Shown: one piece after another, positions 10,401 to 21,596 of the stretch
Numbering within the stretch: the first letter of the stretch is position 1
Layout of the letters: every line of letters begins with the position of its first letter
From: Leptoclinus maculatus
Taxonomy: Eukaryota; Chordata; Actinopteri; Perciformes; Stichaeidae
Assembly (NCBI GenBank): GCA_032191485.1
Contig: JAVDOI010000010.1
Coordinates: 22,528,277 to 22,592,276, forward strand
Direction of reading: 5' to 3'
Length of the DNA stretch: 64,000 bases
Position numbers and translations under genes: made by a program
Notes under the pieces: model-generated
What the model saw: the letters and a program-made list of their open reading frames with translations, nothing else
The model's database searches: none
What the model was told of the DNA's origin: nothing

Positions 10401-10589
10401 TAAAGGAACAGTGTGTAACATTTAGGGGGAATAATTGGCAGCAAAGGAATTTAATATTCACAACTATGTTATAATCAGTCTATAATATACTGCAACTAAG
10501 AATCGGAGTCCACCATCTTGCACGTCCATGTTTCTACAGCAGCCCAGGACAATCACTGGCTCTAGCGAGAGCCTTTCGCATTTACGCTG

Positions 10590-10786
10590 ATAGGCAATCG
10601 CGCCACAGCGTCGCCGAAGTTGAAAAATGTCAACTCATGCGTTTGGGGTGTTTGACGCAAATTTGCGTCAATCGCGCCGCGCCATCGCAAATTTGCGTCA
10701 CTCCAATCTCATCGTGTCTGTGCATAGACTTTGTATGTAATCTACTCGTGCAAATTCGCGCCGCGTTTGGTGTGAACGCACCTTTA
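10590..10786. repeat. GCG-rich MITE fragment, right terminus GGTGTGAACGCACCT
   Basis: A GCG-rich stretch with repeated GCAAATTTGCGTCA words ends in GTTTGGTGTGAACGCACCT. The matching outer sequence AGGTGCGTTCACACCAAACG is seen intact in the 36 bp mini-copy at 20582-20617. The left terminus is not found here. Confidence 0.55.
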
Positions 10787-11563
10787 GGCACTCCCTGTAA
10801 CTTCTGGTCTGTGAGGTGCTACCCATGGTCATCCCCACAAACCTCCCAACATTTATATGTTATGGCTCTGTTATATTAATCACAGATTAAAACTGAAACC
10901 TGGACAGTTCTTGTCTCATATTTGAATCAGAAAAAGGCACATGTTGAAGGATAAACCAACCTAAATACAGGGGACCGTAGTCCCGTTTATCAGTTTTGTC
11001 TGCAGTAGATCCTGCTAACTCAGTTCTAGTGACTGCACCGTTTTCTTAAGCTACCCCCCCAATCAGTACATGCCAATATAAATGTGTGCGAACTTCACAG
11101 TATACGCTGCTCGTGCCAATGTTCTGCCGCAGAAATCATGTCTGCTGCTGCATATGTGAGCAAGCCCATTCTATGTTGACCCCCCATGTGCAAGTCTCCT
11201 GTTTATGAAAGGTCTGGCGGCAGAGATGGCTAAAAAAGGATATCACAGCTTTCTAGCTGCTGCACCACAGCTGTTCGCTTCTTTTTGTTGGCTTTGCCCG
11301 AGCCCCTCCACCCCGTGATGATTTGGCACCACGGCTGGATTATGTTCTCTAGTTGCTCTTGTTTATAACCTTGAGCCCACGGGGACCTGACTGCTTGTTA
11401 AAAACTAGCCATGGCACATTACTTTGTTGAAACCTTGATTGGTGCTTTAAGTCCTTTCCCAAATGGATTGACTTTAACTGTATCAGTTGTTTCAAGAACC
11501 AAACTGTATCCCGTGTCCTTTAGAACTAGGGATAATTGAGTCCTTGCTCAAAGTACTCTATGA
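10787..11563. other. No gene seen; spacer
   Basis: No protein family, splice-supported exon or RNA gene is visible. Confidence 0.4.
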
Positions 11564-12098
11564 CAGAGGTCTTCAACAGGGGGTCCGCGGAGGTACTGCA
11601 GGGGGGGTCGTGAAATCTTTGGTTGATTAGACAATTTTTCATATTTCTTTATATTTAAAAATAATTATTTTCCCAAACATGAATCTGTCCATTATTTTAA
11701 TAGTTCAGTATTGTATGCAAGATACCAGGTATGTTTATGCATGGCAGTGGCACTAATAGGCCATCACTCATTTTTCGTTTAAAATAAAAACGTCAATTTT
11801 AATAGCTCGTATGCATGATTATCATGCAATTGACAGACAATGTTGATATTGGCATTGGTATAAGTTGACAAGGTATGTTTATAAATGACAGTGGCACGGC
11901 CACCCTACTCACTGTACCTTGCACATGTTGAACATGAATATATGAACCTGTGTATTATTTTAAAAGCTTAGTATTGAATGCACAATAAAAAGGTATGTTT
12001 ATACATCGCATTAGGCCCAGTTTAATATAAAACACAATTTTATACAATACCTCTATCAGTTTGGGGGTCCTTGGCCTAAAAAACGTTGAAGACCCCTG
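11564..12098. mobile_element. hAT (Charlie-like) MITE, 535 bp, TSD CTCTATGA
   Basis: Ends are CAGAGGTCTTCAAC and GTTGAAGACCCCTG. Both flanks carry the same 8 bp CTCTATGA (11556-11563 and 12099-12106). The 8 bp duplication and CAG...CTG ends identify a hAT element. Its interior is AT-rich and noncoding. Confidence 0.9.
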
Positions 12099-12106
12099 CT
12101 CTATGA

Positions 12107-12919
12107 CATCAGCTACACAGCTGCTGAACGGTTGGGCAGCAAGGTATGCCTTCATGTGTTGGTGACGCCACTGGCACACATTGGCACCACGTCACACAAA
12201 GCATAATCTTGCAAATAAAGAGATTAAGTGAGCAGTTATGCAGGAGGTGCAGATACTGGCTGGGTAGGAGAATGATGATGATGATCATGATGACTGCAGC
12301 AATAGCTTCATTTTTCAGAACCGGCAGTTGCCCCTTGAAAGTAAACAAGTACTTCGGCATAGCAAGTAATACTTTTTAACCTTGCTCATCATTTTTAATT
12401 TAGCTAGCCTTTGCTAACTAACAGTTAAAACAAAGTATAGCTGAAGCTGATGGCTCATTAGTTTTGAAGGTATTTGGTCATAAACCAAAGTATTGGACAC
12501 ATACAAATTTTTACCTGATAATGAAATGTTAGAAACATGAAGTTATTGTTATTCATCTTTTGGCAAAATGTCTACCTAAATTCACGACAATCCATACAAC
12601 AGATGTTTCCCAAAATTGTCAACCTGTTGATAGATAAAAAATGAAACTTTTATATACAATACAATTTCTTTGTGCATTGAAAAATATTTTTGTTTAGTCA
12701 TTTATATAAAAAACATGAAATACATTTGTGAATCCTGGCACAGGGCGGAATTAGCAAGCACTAGTTAACTAACTAACTTGTTAATTTCACTATGCTTCAG
12801 TGCTACACATGGTTACAGAAAGCCGAACACAGCTGTCACTCATCTGCTGATAACAATGTTGTCTTCAGTGCAGGTAATATAAGGATATGAAATATAAGGT
12901 GATAGATGTAAACTAATAG
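12107..12919. other. No gene seen; spacer
   Basis: Noncoding AT-rich sequence. Small ATG/ATC-rich run near 12270-12295; no supported feature. Confidence 0.4.
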
Positions 12920-13285
12920 TGTGACAACCCCCCTCCTCCCATACACCAGGTGCTGCGGTTGGGTTTTATTATCTGTTGCAGGTGCTGATTGGAGGGTCGT
13001 CAGCTGAATGAGCCACACCTGAGCCGGTGTGGCTCTGCCTTAAATACCCTCTTCAGTTGGCAGCTTCGCTCTAGGAGAGAAGATCTTGTCAGTCACCAGC
13101 ATTTACACTCCTCTTTGGATTGATATTTCTGTTCTTGCCATTTGCTGCTACACACACCCATACATGCACCTAAGGACTGATACCAACCTTTTGTATCGCT
13201 TAAATTATATTTGTGTGGCAATTTTCTTAGCAGCCAGCTTGTTTGTCTCCCTGGTTTGTCTCAGTCTCTGAGTCGGGCTGTGACA
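12920..13285 (+). mobile_element. Solo LTR, 366 bp, TSD ATAG
   Basis: Begins TGTGACAACCCCCCTCC and ends GGGCTGTGACA, so it has TG...CA ends, and is flanked by ATAG on both sides (12916-12919 and 13286-13289). A TATA-like CCTTAAATACCC lies near 13041. The 4 bp duplication fits a Ty3/gypsy-like integrase; the internal region has been lost by LTR-LTR recombination. A 61-codon ORF inside it is not a gene. Confidence 0.85.
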
Positions 13286-13289
13286 ATAG

Positions 13290-15725
13290 TAAAACAATGT
13301 TTGTTGGCCAGTTTAACTGACTGTTATTTGTGCACAGCATTCTATAAAGTGTCAATCAAAGGCATACTATAAATTTCTCCTTAAATAATTATGAGGGAGG
13401 AATTTTTTTCACTTTTATGAATGCACTGTAAACAAATCTTTTATGACATTTAATTATGAGACATAACCGCCAATTATGGTTATTAAAAAGCCACAACAGT
13501 GTGTGACAGCTGTGTGTAATAGCAGCAGTTCTGGCATTGTTGGAGAACCTCGTCTGATGAAAAGAATGCATATGCACATTTCTATGCATCTGGCCACTGG
13601 TCTTTCTAAGTTAGAAATTGCACTTGGCTTTTAATTTGAACTTGGAACATTCAAGGCCAAACTTGCAAGACATGAAGATGCTCAGTTTGCTACTGGAATA
13701 ACATTAATTACAATCGTGATGTCACCACCCACTCAGCTGGGCACATTTACGATTTAACACAAATGTATGCCTGTAATCCACACTATGTTTATTTACATCA
13801 GCCAATGTTTGTTGAGAAAGGAATACATGTAACATTTTAAATGCTACAAATATTTCAGAGCCACTTGTAAATTACCAAAGATGGCTATGGAGGCTGACCA
13901 GCCGGCCCTTTTGGGGAGCTAATCTCAAACAGCTTTTCTTGTCTTGCTAAGCACCCACTTTTTGAAGTAGGCATCATTTTAATTTATGGAAATCTAAATT
14001 GTTGTGAAATGTTTCACCTGAAAACATTGAAATCCGTTTGTGGAGATGGGGCTGACTGTGCAAGAACAGTGAAGATAATAGAACCACAGAAACAATGAAT
14101 CACTGAAAAGAAACTGTCCTTTTAAAAAAATGCCAACTTGAAAAATATGATGTAATTTCAGGTGAAAAGGGTTCCCTTCTTGTTCAAATGAATCCCATGA
14201 GGGTGGGGCTCTTTGCCTTTGGGTTCACTTTTTTAAGGGCATTCAAGTTCTGAACCAGAAACAAATGAAGCTAAGGTTGAATTAATCAGAGCACACAAAG
14301 GCTCTATTTGACCATATCTGTACCTCTCACTGTTCTCCCCCTCCCTCATGACTTTCACACACTTGCATGTACACACATCCTCATTACTTAAACATGTCAG
14401 ACTGGTGCAATCGGAGACAGAAAAAGGCTGGTAATAAAACGGCAGTGGGACTGTCAGCGTTTTTAATGAGCTGTAGTGTCACATAGATCTGGGAGCTCTC
14501 GCTGTCCCCTCTGGGGAAAAAGACCTTGTCCTTTCACTAGAAACTTTTTAATGAACAAAGAGCTGGAACTATATTCTCAGGTAGATTACAGTTGGCTGTG
14601 CCTTCCCTTCAGGGAAAGCAGAGTTCTGCTGAGTTGTAAAAACAGTTTAACCTGAGTTAAAGCACCAATATCCTTAACTTCTCCTAAGGAAATGTGACAA
14701 TATATTACATTTATTCCAAAGCAAATTAACTGTTTTCAACACCTGGTGTCTTAATGTTCTTGACTCCATTTGTGGAGATACTGTACTACATTCAGAGCAG
14801 AACAAGTAACATGTCACTTCTGTCCTCTTTAATCCGAAGGATGAATTTAGGCTGTGTAGCTATGCAAGAAATCAGCTTGAACAAAATCATGACAACTCAA
14901 ATCCCTGCGTGGTAGTGATGCATTTGCATATTGAATTTAAAGATCTAAAACAATATTCAGGTTTAGAGGAGAAGCTAAAACATGTTTTTTTTCTGTGCTG
15001 AAGGGAGTACAACATACTGCAGATTGTCTCTGGCAGACAACGAAAAGGTCACAAGCATCAACTCCATAAACGCTAGAGGCCTGAGCTATTCTGGGACTGG
15101 AGCTGTGTGTTATTTAGCAGAGCTGCAGTCTGGTGTGACATCGGCAGACACACTTCAATCACTGTGCAGCTACTCTTATCCTAACCTCGCCCCTGTGTGA
15201 CGCACATTTCCCAAAATACTCCTGATTATCTGTCATTTGGGGCTTTGGGCTGAAACATCAGAAACTGAATCTTGTGCAGCAGAGCACCTGGGTCATGCAA
15301 AACAAATATTGCAGTTTTAATTATTTGTACATTGTAGTGTCCACAGGGCATCACAATGTGTTAACATTTTAGTTTTGACTGAAGACGCAGGCGAGAGGAA
15401 ATTAATTATCCATTATCCATCAATTATCTCATTATCCATGGAGCTCAGTGTTGGTTCTGTCAGTACTGAGTACTGAAGTCTCACAAGCATCGTTCGATTG
15501 GCATCAACTTTTTCATTCATGATTTACAATCACAGGCTTATTCACCCTCTTTTTGGTGATCATCTGACAAGCATCATCCAATCATATCTGTGCAGGTGGA
15601 CAGCGTGGCCATTTATCAGGCCAACATCACTTTAATAGCCATCTGCTACACATGGTTAATTCCTTCACATCAGTGTCTCTAACTAAACTATATGACTGAT
15701 GTTGTAATTTATTGTATATATATAT
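13290..15725. other. 2.4 kb without a recognisable gene or repeat
   Basis: This long stretch shows no protein family, no terminal repeats and no match to the other repeats of the window. It may be single-copy intergenic DNA and is the best candidate for the original, unexpanded locus. Confidence 0.4.
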
Positions 15726-17666
15726 TAGTACTGGACAAGTTAACGCATTAATTGATTAACGCCGCCAATTATTTTATCGCGCGTTAACGCAGGTTTTTTT
15801 TAGATTATTTTGAAAGTCCGTTGCTTTACTGGCTCTGAATACACATGCAGACGGACCATGGGTTACAGGAGGGGCGGGATGTTGGGGTTTTGGGGTGGGC
15901 GCTGCGGCGCGATAGCCTATCAGCGTTGAGATGCTCCTCCTGTCATCACTGATGTCCTGACATTGAATCAGGAAACAAATACTGTATCCGTCTGTGTTCA
16001 CCCAGAGCTCTACGATACCTCATATTAGTGGAGACCGGACCAAACAATGTATATAAATGTTTGTGTGTAAACCATATGGTACAAACAATGAATAGACGCT
16101 GCCGTATTTACGTCTAGATGACGTTATGTTGAGTGTTGATGGAGCTGCTACAATGTTAGCATAGCATAGCACCGATCGATCCGAGCTCCATTGAGAAAAT
16201 AAGTATTTTAAAAGTTATTTGCTTGTCGTCTTGTGGAGGGAACTAACAAAACATGAATTCAGACTTTTTACAAATCGGCATCATTACGTAGTTATTTCAG
16301 TGTCCCTTTTAGTCCGTTTATTGCAGTTAAATCACAGCAAAATCAGTTTATTTTGTCTACATACAGCTGTAGTAAACAGCCGACGTGTGGCTTGCTAGAC
16401 ACAGTGAATATAGCTTGATAAAATCCACGGAGCTCCTCCGGACTATGTTATAAACCAGACAAGACGGCGTTTAGTTTCCTAATATATGGGACTTCCACAA
16501 CAAGTACTAAGCAGTCCAATCTGGGGAAGATTTTCGATTCAATTATAGTAGCTTAAATTATTCATAGAATATTATTTCAACACACATTGCTTTTTTTTGT
16601 TTATTTCATAAAATATATATATAATATACAATAAATACTTTAACTGCTACTGTGTGTTAAGGCTTGAATATTCTGTTGGAGCTGCGAGGCCGCAGTGCTG
16701 GTCTGGTTCTTTGTTTACTACTTACTGCGCATGTGCACCAAATAAGTTGCTGAATTCGGTTTCAAAAGTAAAACTTGTATTTTAATATCAAATGCAAATT
16801 GAATTATCTATCAATAGTAATTGCTCTCGAGAACAGAGACCACACACACACTAAGCAATCACGTGAGGTCTCCTGCTGCATTCTCAAACAAAGCTTAAAT
16901 ACTGCAGAAAAGACAGGGGGGTCAGATTTGTCATAAAAACTGCAGGTGAGCCAATCAGTGTTTTACTTATACATTGATCATCTTGGCTAATGTCTTGAGC
17001 CAATCAATGTCTGGCTTATTACAACCACATGGATGTAAGTCAACTCCTTCTTTCCACTGCTTTGTCCTCCTGGAGTCATCCTTCCTGCTGCATTGTGCTC
17101 CTGAAGTCATCACAGCTGGAGACATCCTTTGTAGTCATCACCCTCCATTGTCACCTCCGCATTCCTGCTGCTTTTATGGTCTCTAACGCTTCTATCCTAT
17201 GCCTCATGAAGATATTCCCTAAATCTGACCCTATCTGCCCTTTAATTCTTCTTCTCTTCAGTGTTTAATACTTTTATGGCTTTATACATTCAATGTGTCC
17301 ATATACTGTAACATATAATATCCTCTATCTGTAAACCTCCTGAGAATACATTCCATAGATAAATATATTGCAACTCTTTAACCCATGGTAATATTCTTAT
17401 TATTGTGACACTTCTATTCACCACAAGAGGTGCTAATAATCATACTAAACTAATTCTAATACTTAAATTCTTCACATGTGTAAAGTGAATACTGCTGTTA
17501 AAAAGCACCTTATTTGTTTCAAGTGTTTGCAAACCAAATGTTATTGCACTTTTGTTCATATAGCAGTACTTTTAAAATAAAAGTGCACAATATACTACTT
17601 TTGAATTCATTATTGAATTTTGCGCATAATCATGCGATTAAAAATTTTAATCGTTGCCCAGCACTT
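15726..17666. mobile_element. TAGTGCTGGGC-type nonautonomous hAT, interrupted by LTR A
   Basis: The left end TAGTACTGGACAAGTTAACG and the right end TCGTTGCCCAGCACT match, with substitutions, the two ends of the intact copy at 19904-20860. Its right part 17480-17660 is the inverted counterpart of 19904-20160 and 58996-59120. An 822 bp LTR with TGTG duplications is inserted at 16655. No target duplication was found around the outer ends. Confidence 0.7.
16655..17476 (+). mobile_element. LTR copy A of an 0.8 kb LTR family, TSD TGTG
   Basis: Starts TGTTAAGGCTTGAATATTC, ends AATTCTTCACA, flanked by TGTG at 16651-16654 and 17477-17480. Removing the LTR and one TGTG recreates GCTACTGTGTAAAG, the uninterrupted sequence seen in the related hAT copy near 59130, which confirms the boundaries. 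It contains TTACTACTTACTGCGCATG, AAAGTAAAACTTG and the CTATCAATAG palindrome shared by all copies. Integrase tails next to copies C and E show that this is a retrotransposon LTR and that its sense strand here is plus. Confidence 0.8.
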
Positions 17667-17734
17667 GTGGAGGAAATAATTATTTTATCCCTTGCTGATT
17701 TAGTAAGTTTTGCCCACTGATAAAGAAATTAACG

Positions 17735-18225
17735 GTCTAATTGTAATGGTAGGTTTATTTTAACTGTGAGACACAGAATATTAAAAAAAAATTCAGAAAA
17801 TCACATCATATAAAAGTTATACATTGATTTGCATTTGATTGTGGGAAATAAGTATTTGATCCCCAACCAACCAGCAAGAATTCTGGCTCCCACAGACTGG
17901 TTAGATTAGTCCTCTCGCTTTAAGAAAGTACTCCGAATGTCAACTTGTTACCTGTATAAAAGACACCTGAGGTTTTCAACCTCTCCACCATGGGCAAGAC
18001 CAAAGAGCTATCTATGGATGTCAGGGACAAGATTGTAGACATGCACAAAGGCTGGAATGGGCTACAATAAAATCGGCAAGCAGCTTGGTGAGAAGGAGAC
18101 AACTGTTGGTGCAATTATTCGGAAATGGAAGAACACATAATGACCATCAATCGCCCTTGGTCTGGGTCTCCATGCAAGATCTCACCTCATGCGGTATCAT
18201 TGATCATGAGAAAGGTGAGGGGTCA
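17735..18225 (+). pseudogene. Tc1-type transposon 5' part with transposase N-terminus
   Basis: The leader GTGGGAAATAAGTATTTGAT and CTGTATAAAAGACACCTG near 17950 are typical of fish Tc1 elements, followed by ATGGGCAAGACCAAAGAGCT at 17991. The peptide MGKTKELSMDVRDKIVDMHK and, after frame changes, TINRPWSGSPCKISP form the paired-type helix-turn-helix DNA-binding region of a Tc1 transposase. The catalytic DDE part is missing; the copy ends near 18225. Confidence 0.75.
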
Positions 18226-19903
18226 ATTGCATCATTTTAAAAAAAATAAAATGCATATGTCATTTTTTTTATCTTGGATATGGATTGGTTTGAAATTGTC
18301 TGCTAAACAATTTTTTAACAAGTAGTTAGTGTAGATACCACATGGGTGCAAATCCCAAGATCTTTCTTCATCCTTCTCTCCCCAGAGGTATGGATTGAAT
18401 TAATCTTTTCACTTTTCATTGCCGTTTTATTTTTCTAGGTTATAAGACATCCACCTCCATACACTGTTGATGACAGTATTAACCTTTAGCTCTTATCAGT
18501 GGTCTGAGCCGTTTTAAAATTAGTCATCTTCACATTGCCTGAGCGCATTGGGCTGAACACGCCCTGTCTCTCCTCTAAAATCCTTGGAGAGTCGTGCCGA
18601 GGGCACTTTATGACGGATACTCTCTGCCACCATGTTGCTCCTGTTTGCATCACCCTCCCGCTTTCCCACACTTCTCCCTGAAAAACTGAATTAAGTGAAA
18701 AATATATTATTTGTTTCTGATGGATATTGCCTCATATAAAATACCAGTGTGGATCCCAGGACAGTGGCTGTATGTTGTGGCAATGTGAGTGGGTGGAAGC
18801 ACAAAAATGGTTTGGACAGACATAACGGGAACCACATAGTCCTTTTCTGATAGATCAAGTTAGTTGACTGTAGCTCTTTACAAATTATATGGTCATTATT
18901 ATGGTCAATGCGTAAGATGTGGCCAGAATTTTAATGAAGTAATATCACCAGAATGTGAAGAGGTTACAGTGTTAAGGTTGGGTCAAAGACGTGTTGCAGA
19001 GATATCTACTTTTGACTATCTGGAGGCCTTGGAGCCACTGTGACCAGTACAGGTCACAGAGCGTTGGCGGTGCAGCTGTGCCACTGGTACAGAAGTAGCG
19101 GATGATGCGGGACTCATTAATTCCCTGTACGTCCACGACATGACTCATTAATTCCCTGTACGTCCACGACATGGACCGGAGGAGCCGGTCTTCCGATTGA
19201 GGGGCGACCCGCTCTACCTTCTGAGTCACAGTAAGCTACTGTCTCAATTGCAGATTGACCGTACTACGTCCTTCCATCCTTGCCAGTAGCGAGAATGCAA
19301 GTTTTAAAACACCTCCACATTGGCTCCACGGTATGTGATGCCTGGCTGCATCACAATCGGCGCTGTATCCAGTACAAAAGAGACAAGTTGACTACAAATG
19401 CTGTATTTTGCAGTGTGCATTCAAAATAAAATAGAAATAACAGATAATAAATCACTGCTAGCAAGCTCCACAGCCTGAAGTTGAACTCTAGCCTGTGATC
19501 AACAAGCTGCCATATCTTCATTCTCTGAAATAATTCAGCATGGACCCACCTATGTCTCTACAGTGTGTCACAGGACTCTGTTTCCTAATCAAGTTAAGCA
19601 TTGCATCAGGTCAAAATGTCAAAAACAGTCAGTTGCTTGCTCAAAAGGAAAATATGTTTACGTTTCTGAACGTGAATGCACAGCTGATTGTACCATTCCA
19701 CAAGAAATAATGCAGAATGGTTCTGCCACACAATCACCTGAACAGAGGAAGCATGCCATCCATTTCAGTGGCCATTCCCCCAGAATTGGTTGAAATAAAT
19801 GTGCTTGAAAGCTGCTATGGATAACTTCTGAGCATGTCATGAATGACCGGGCCTTTTGGCATTACGTACTCCCTTTGCGTGATTCAAAATTAAACCATAA
19901 AAC
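18226..19903. other. No gene seen except a 31 bp tandem duplication
   Basis: ORFs at 18972-19229 (minus) and 19563-19793 (plus) have no family resemblance I can support. The only clear structure is the tandem duplication at 19111-19172, which lies inside the minus ORF and is not a multiple of three. Confidence 0.4.
19111..19172. repeat. Exact 31 bp tandem duplication
   Basis: GACTCATTAATTCCCTGTAC... occurs twice back to back (19111-19141 and 19142-19172) with no differences, so it is recent. Confidence 0.85.
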
Positions 19904-20860
19904 TAGTGCTGGGCAAGGATTACAATTTTGATTCGCGATTAATCGCATGGATTTGCCATCAATATTCGTTAAACTGACTGAATTCGTAATTTGCGATTAA
20001 TCGCATTGTTATGGCAAAGTCCAATAATGAATTCAAAAGTAGTGTATTGCGCACTTTTATTTTAAAGTACTGCTATATGAACAAAAGGGCAAATACCTTT
20101 GGTTTGCAGACACTTATTAAAACAAATAAGGTGCTTTTTAACAGCAGTATTCCCTTTACATAGTGCAAGAAATATGATCGCTACTATCTGTGCTCAGTGT
20201 GCCGACTGTATTTGAAACGTTCCACTGCTGTGAACATGAATAAAATGTTTCAGCACATTTCAGCAAAAATGTGTCTTTATGACAGTCAGAGCATGTGAAT
20301 GCAGCTCTACTGTTCATCAATATAATGCTGTAACTCCGAGGTAATTATGGTTACCCAGCGATTAAAGACACTACGCACAATTTAGGTGTATTTTCCCTTC
20401 ACGTGATGCAGGTAGCATGTTTTATACTTAATGTGAATATAATTCATACTTTGTTGGCATCTTATTCTGAAAACCGGATGTTCGTCTGAAGAAACCGGAT
20501 GTTGTCTCACGTTAATCTATCTGCTAACTTTCTTAGCTCATTCTTGAGGCTCATACGTGCCGTCACTCGTTGCGATCCTAAAGGTGCGTTCACACCAAAC
20601 GCGACGCGAACGCACCTTGAGAACGTTCCTCAGACCGACATCTTCCACAACACTAACCGGCTGCAGTTTGTATCCACTTCTCTGAGGCATTTGTTAGCTT
20701 GTCTTGCTTATCTCTACTTCTCCCACACGCTGCATCAACGTAGTCTGAAGCCTCCCTCCACCGCTGCCAGTGAGCAACGGATTTTCAAAATAAAATAAAA
20801 AAAATGCGTTAACGCGCTATAAAATAATTGTTGGCGTTAATTAATTAATGCGCAGCACTA
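19904..20860. mobile_element. Nonautonomous hAT, 957 bp, TSD CATAAAAC
   Basis: Ends are TAGTGCTGGGCAAGGAT and AATTAATGCGCAGCACTA, flanked by CATAAAAC on both sides (19896-19903 and 20861-20868). Subterminal GATTAATCGC and GCGTTAACGC words are typical of this fish hAT group. It has no transposase. This is the reference copy for the partial copies at 15726-17666, 37188-37392, 40915-41390 and 58996-59380. Confidence 0.9.
20582..20617. mobile_element. 36 bp remnant consisting only of two MITE ends
   Basis: AGGTGCGTTCACACCAAACG runs directly into GCGAACGCACCTT, so both terminal inverted repeats of the GCG-rich MITE meet with almost no interior. It is nested in the hAT element. Confidence 0.6.
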
Positions 20861-20868
20861 CATAAAAC

Positions 20869-21469
20869 ATATCAAAACTTCACGGTGTACGTGTAATAGT
20901 CAGCAGTCAGACGGTACCACGATTGGCACAACATCAGTCTTGTAGGCATACAATAAAACAAGGTAAAACAGTCAGCAGTCGCTCCTAAGAGCAGAGGGCA
21001 ACCAGATCAACACTGCCTGTGTACCATGGAGCATTTTACAGTTTACAATACAGCTGGTTTCCGAAACAAATGGGCGACTGTTTAAAATCCGACAATTTAA
21101 AATGTCTTTGTAGCGTTGCAAATTAATGAGGCAGATGTTTGTGGTGCTGTCATGAGGTGAAAATGCACAATGTGGACAATATCAGAGGCAACAAGAAAAG
21201 CAAAGCCATAAAATTAAGAATTCAACCAGCCAAGAACACAATGTCAAATTGAGTTAATAGTGTTGTGGCAAGGACCGTCCCTGGAGGTGCACTCCCCACC
21301 CCGGAGCCACCAAATATTTCATCCATTTGCTGTAAAAGGACACAACAAGATTCCATTAAAAAAAATCATATGTACAAAGTGGTTATTTCACGTTTGTCTG
21401 CAGAAATACAACTGTTACATAGTTAAATTATAGGTGGCAAAATACTGACTACTGTTGAGGCAATAATAT
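20869..21469. other. No gene seen; spacer
   Basis: No recognisable feature. Confidence 0.4.
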
Positions 21470-21596
21470 TAACAGGAGCCGCTGCCGCTGGACCGGTTTG
21501 TTGACTAGTTACTGCGCATGTGCGCCAAAAATAAGTTCGCTGAATTCAGGTTTCAAAATAAAACATGTATTTAATAACAAATGCAATCTGAATTAA

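Noticed and set aside
13086..13271. Hydrophobic 61-codon ORF
   Set aside because: Entirely inside the solo LTR with defined ends.
16655..17476. 0.8 kb repeat as a hAT MITE
   Set aside because: Target duplications are 4 bp, ends are TG...CA, and integrase tails adjoin copies C and E, so an LTR is the better reading.
18972..19229. 85-codon minus ORF as a gene
   Set aside because: Contains the 31 bp tandem duplication, has no recognisable family and no flanking splice signals.
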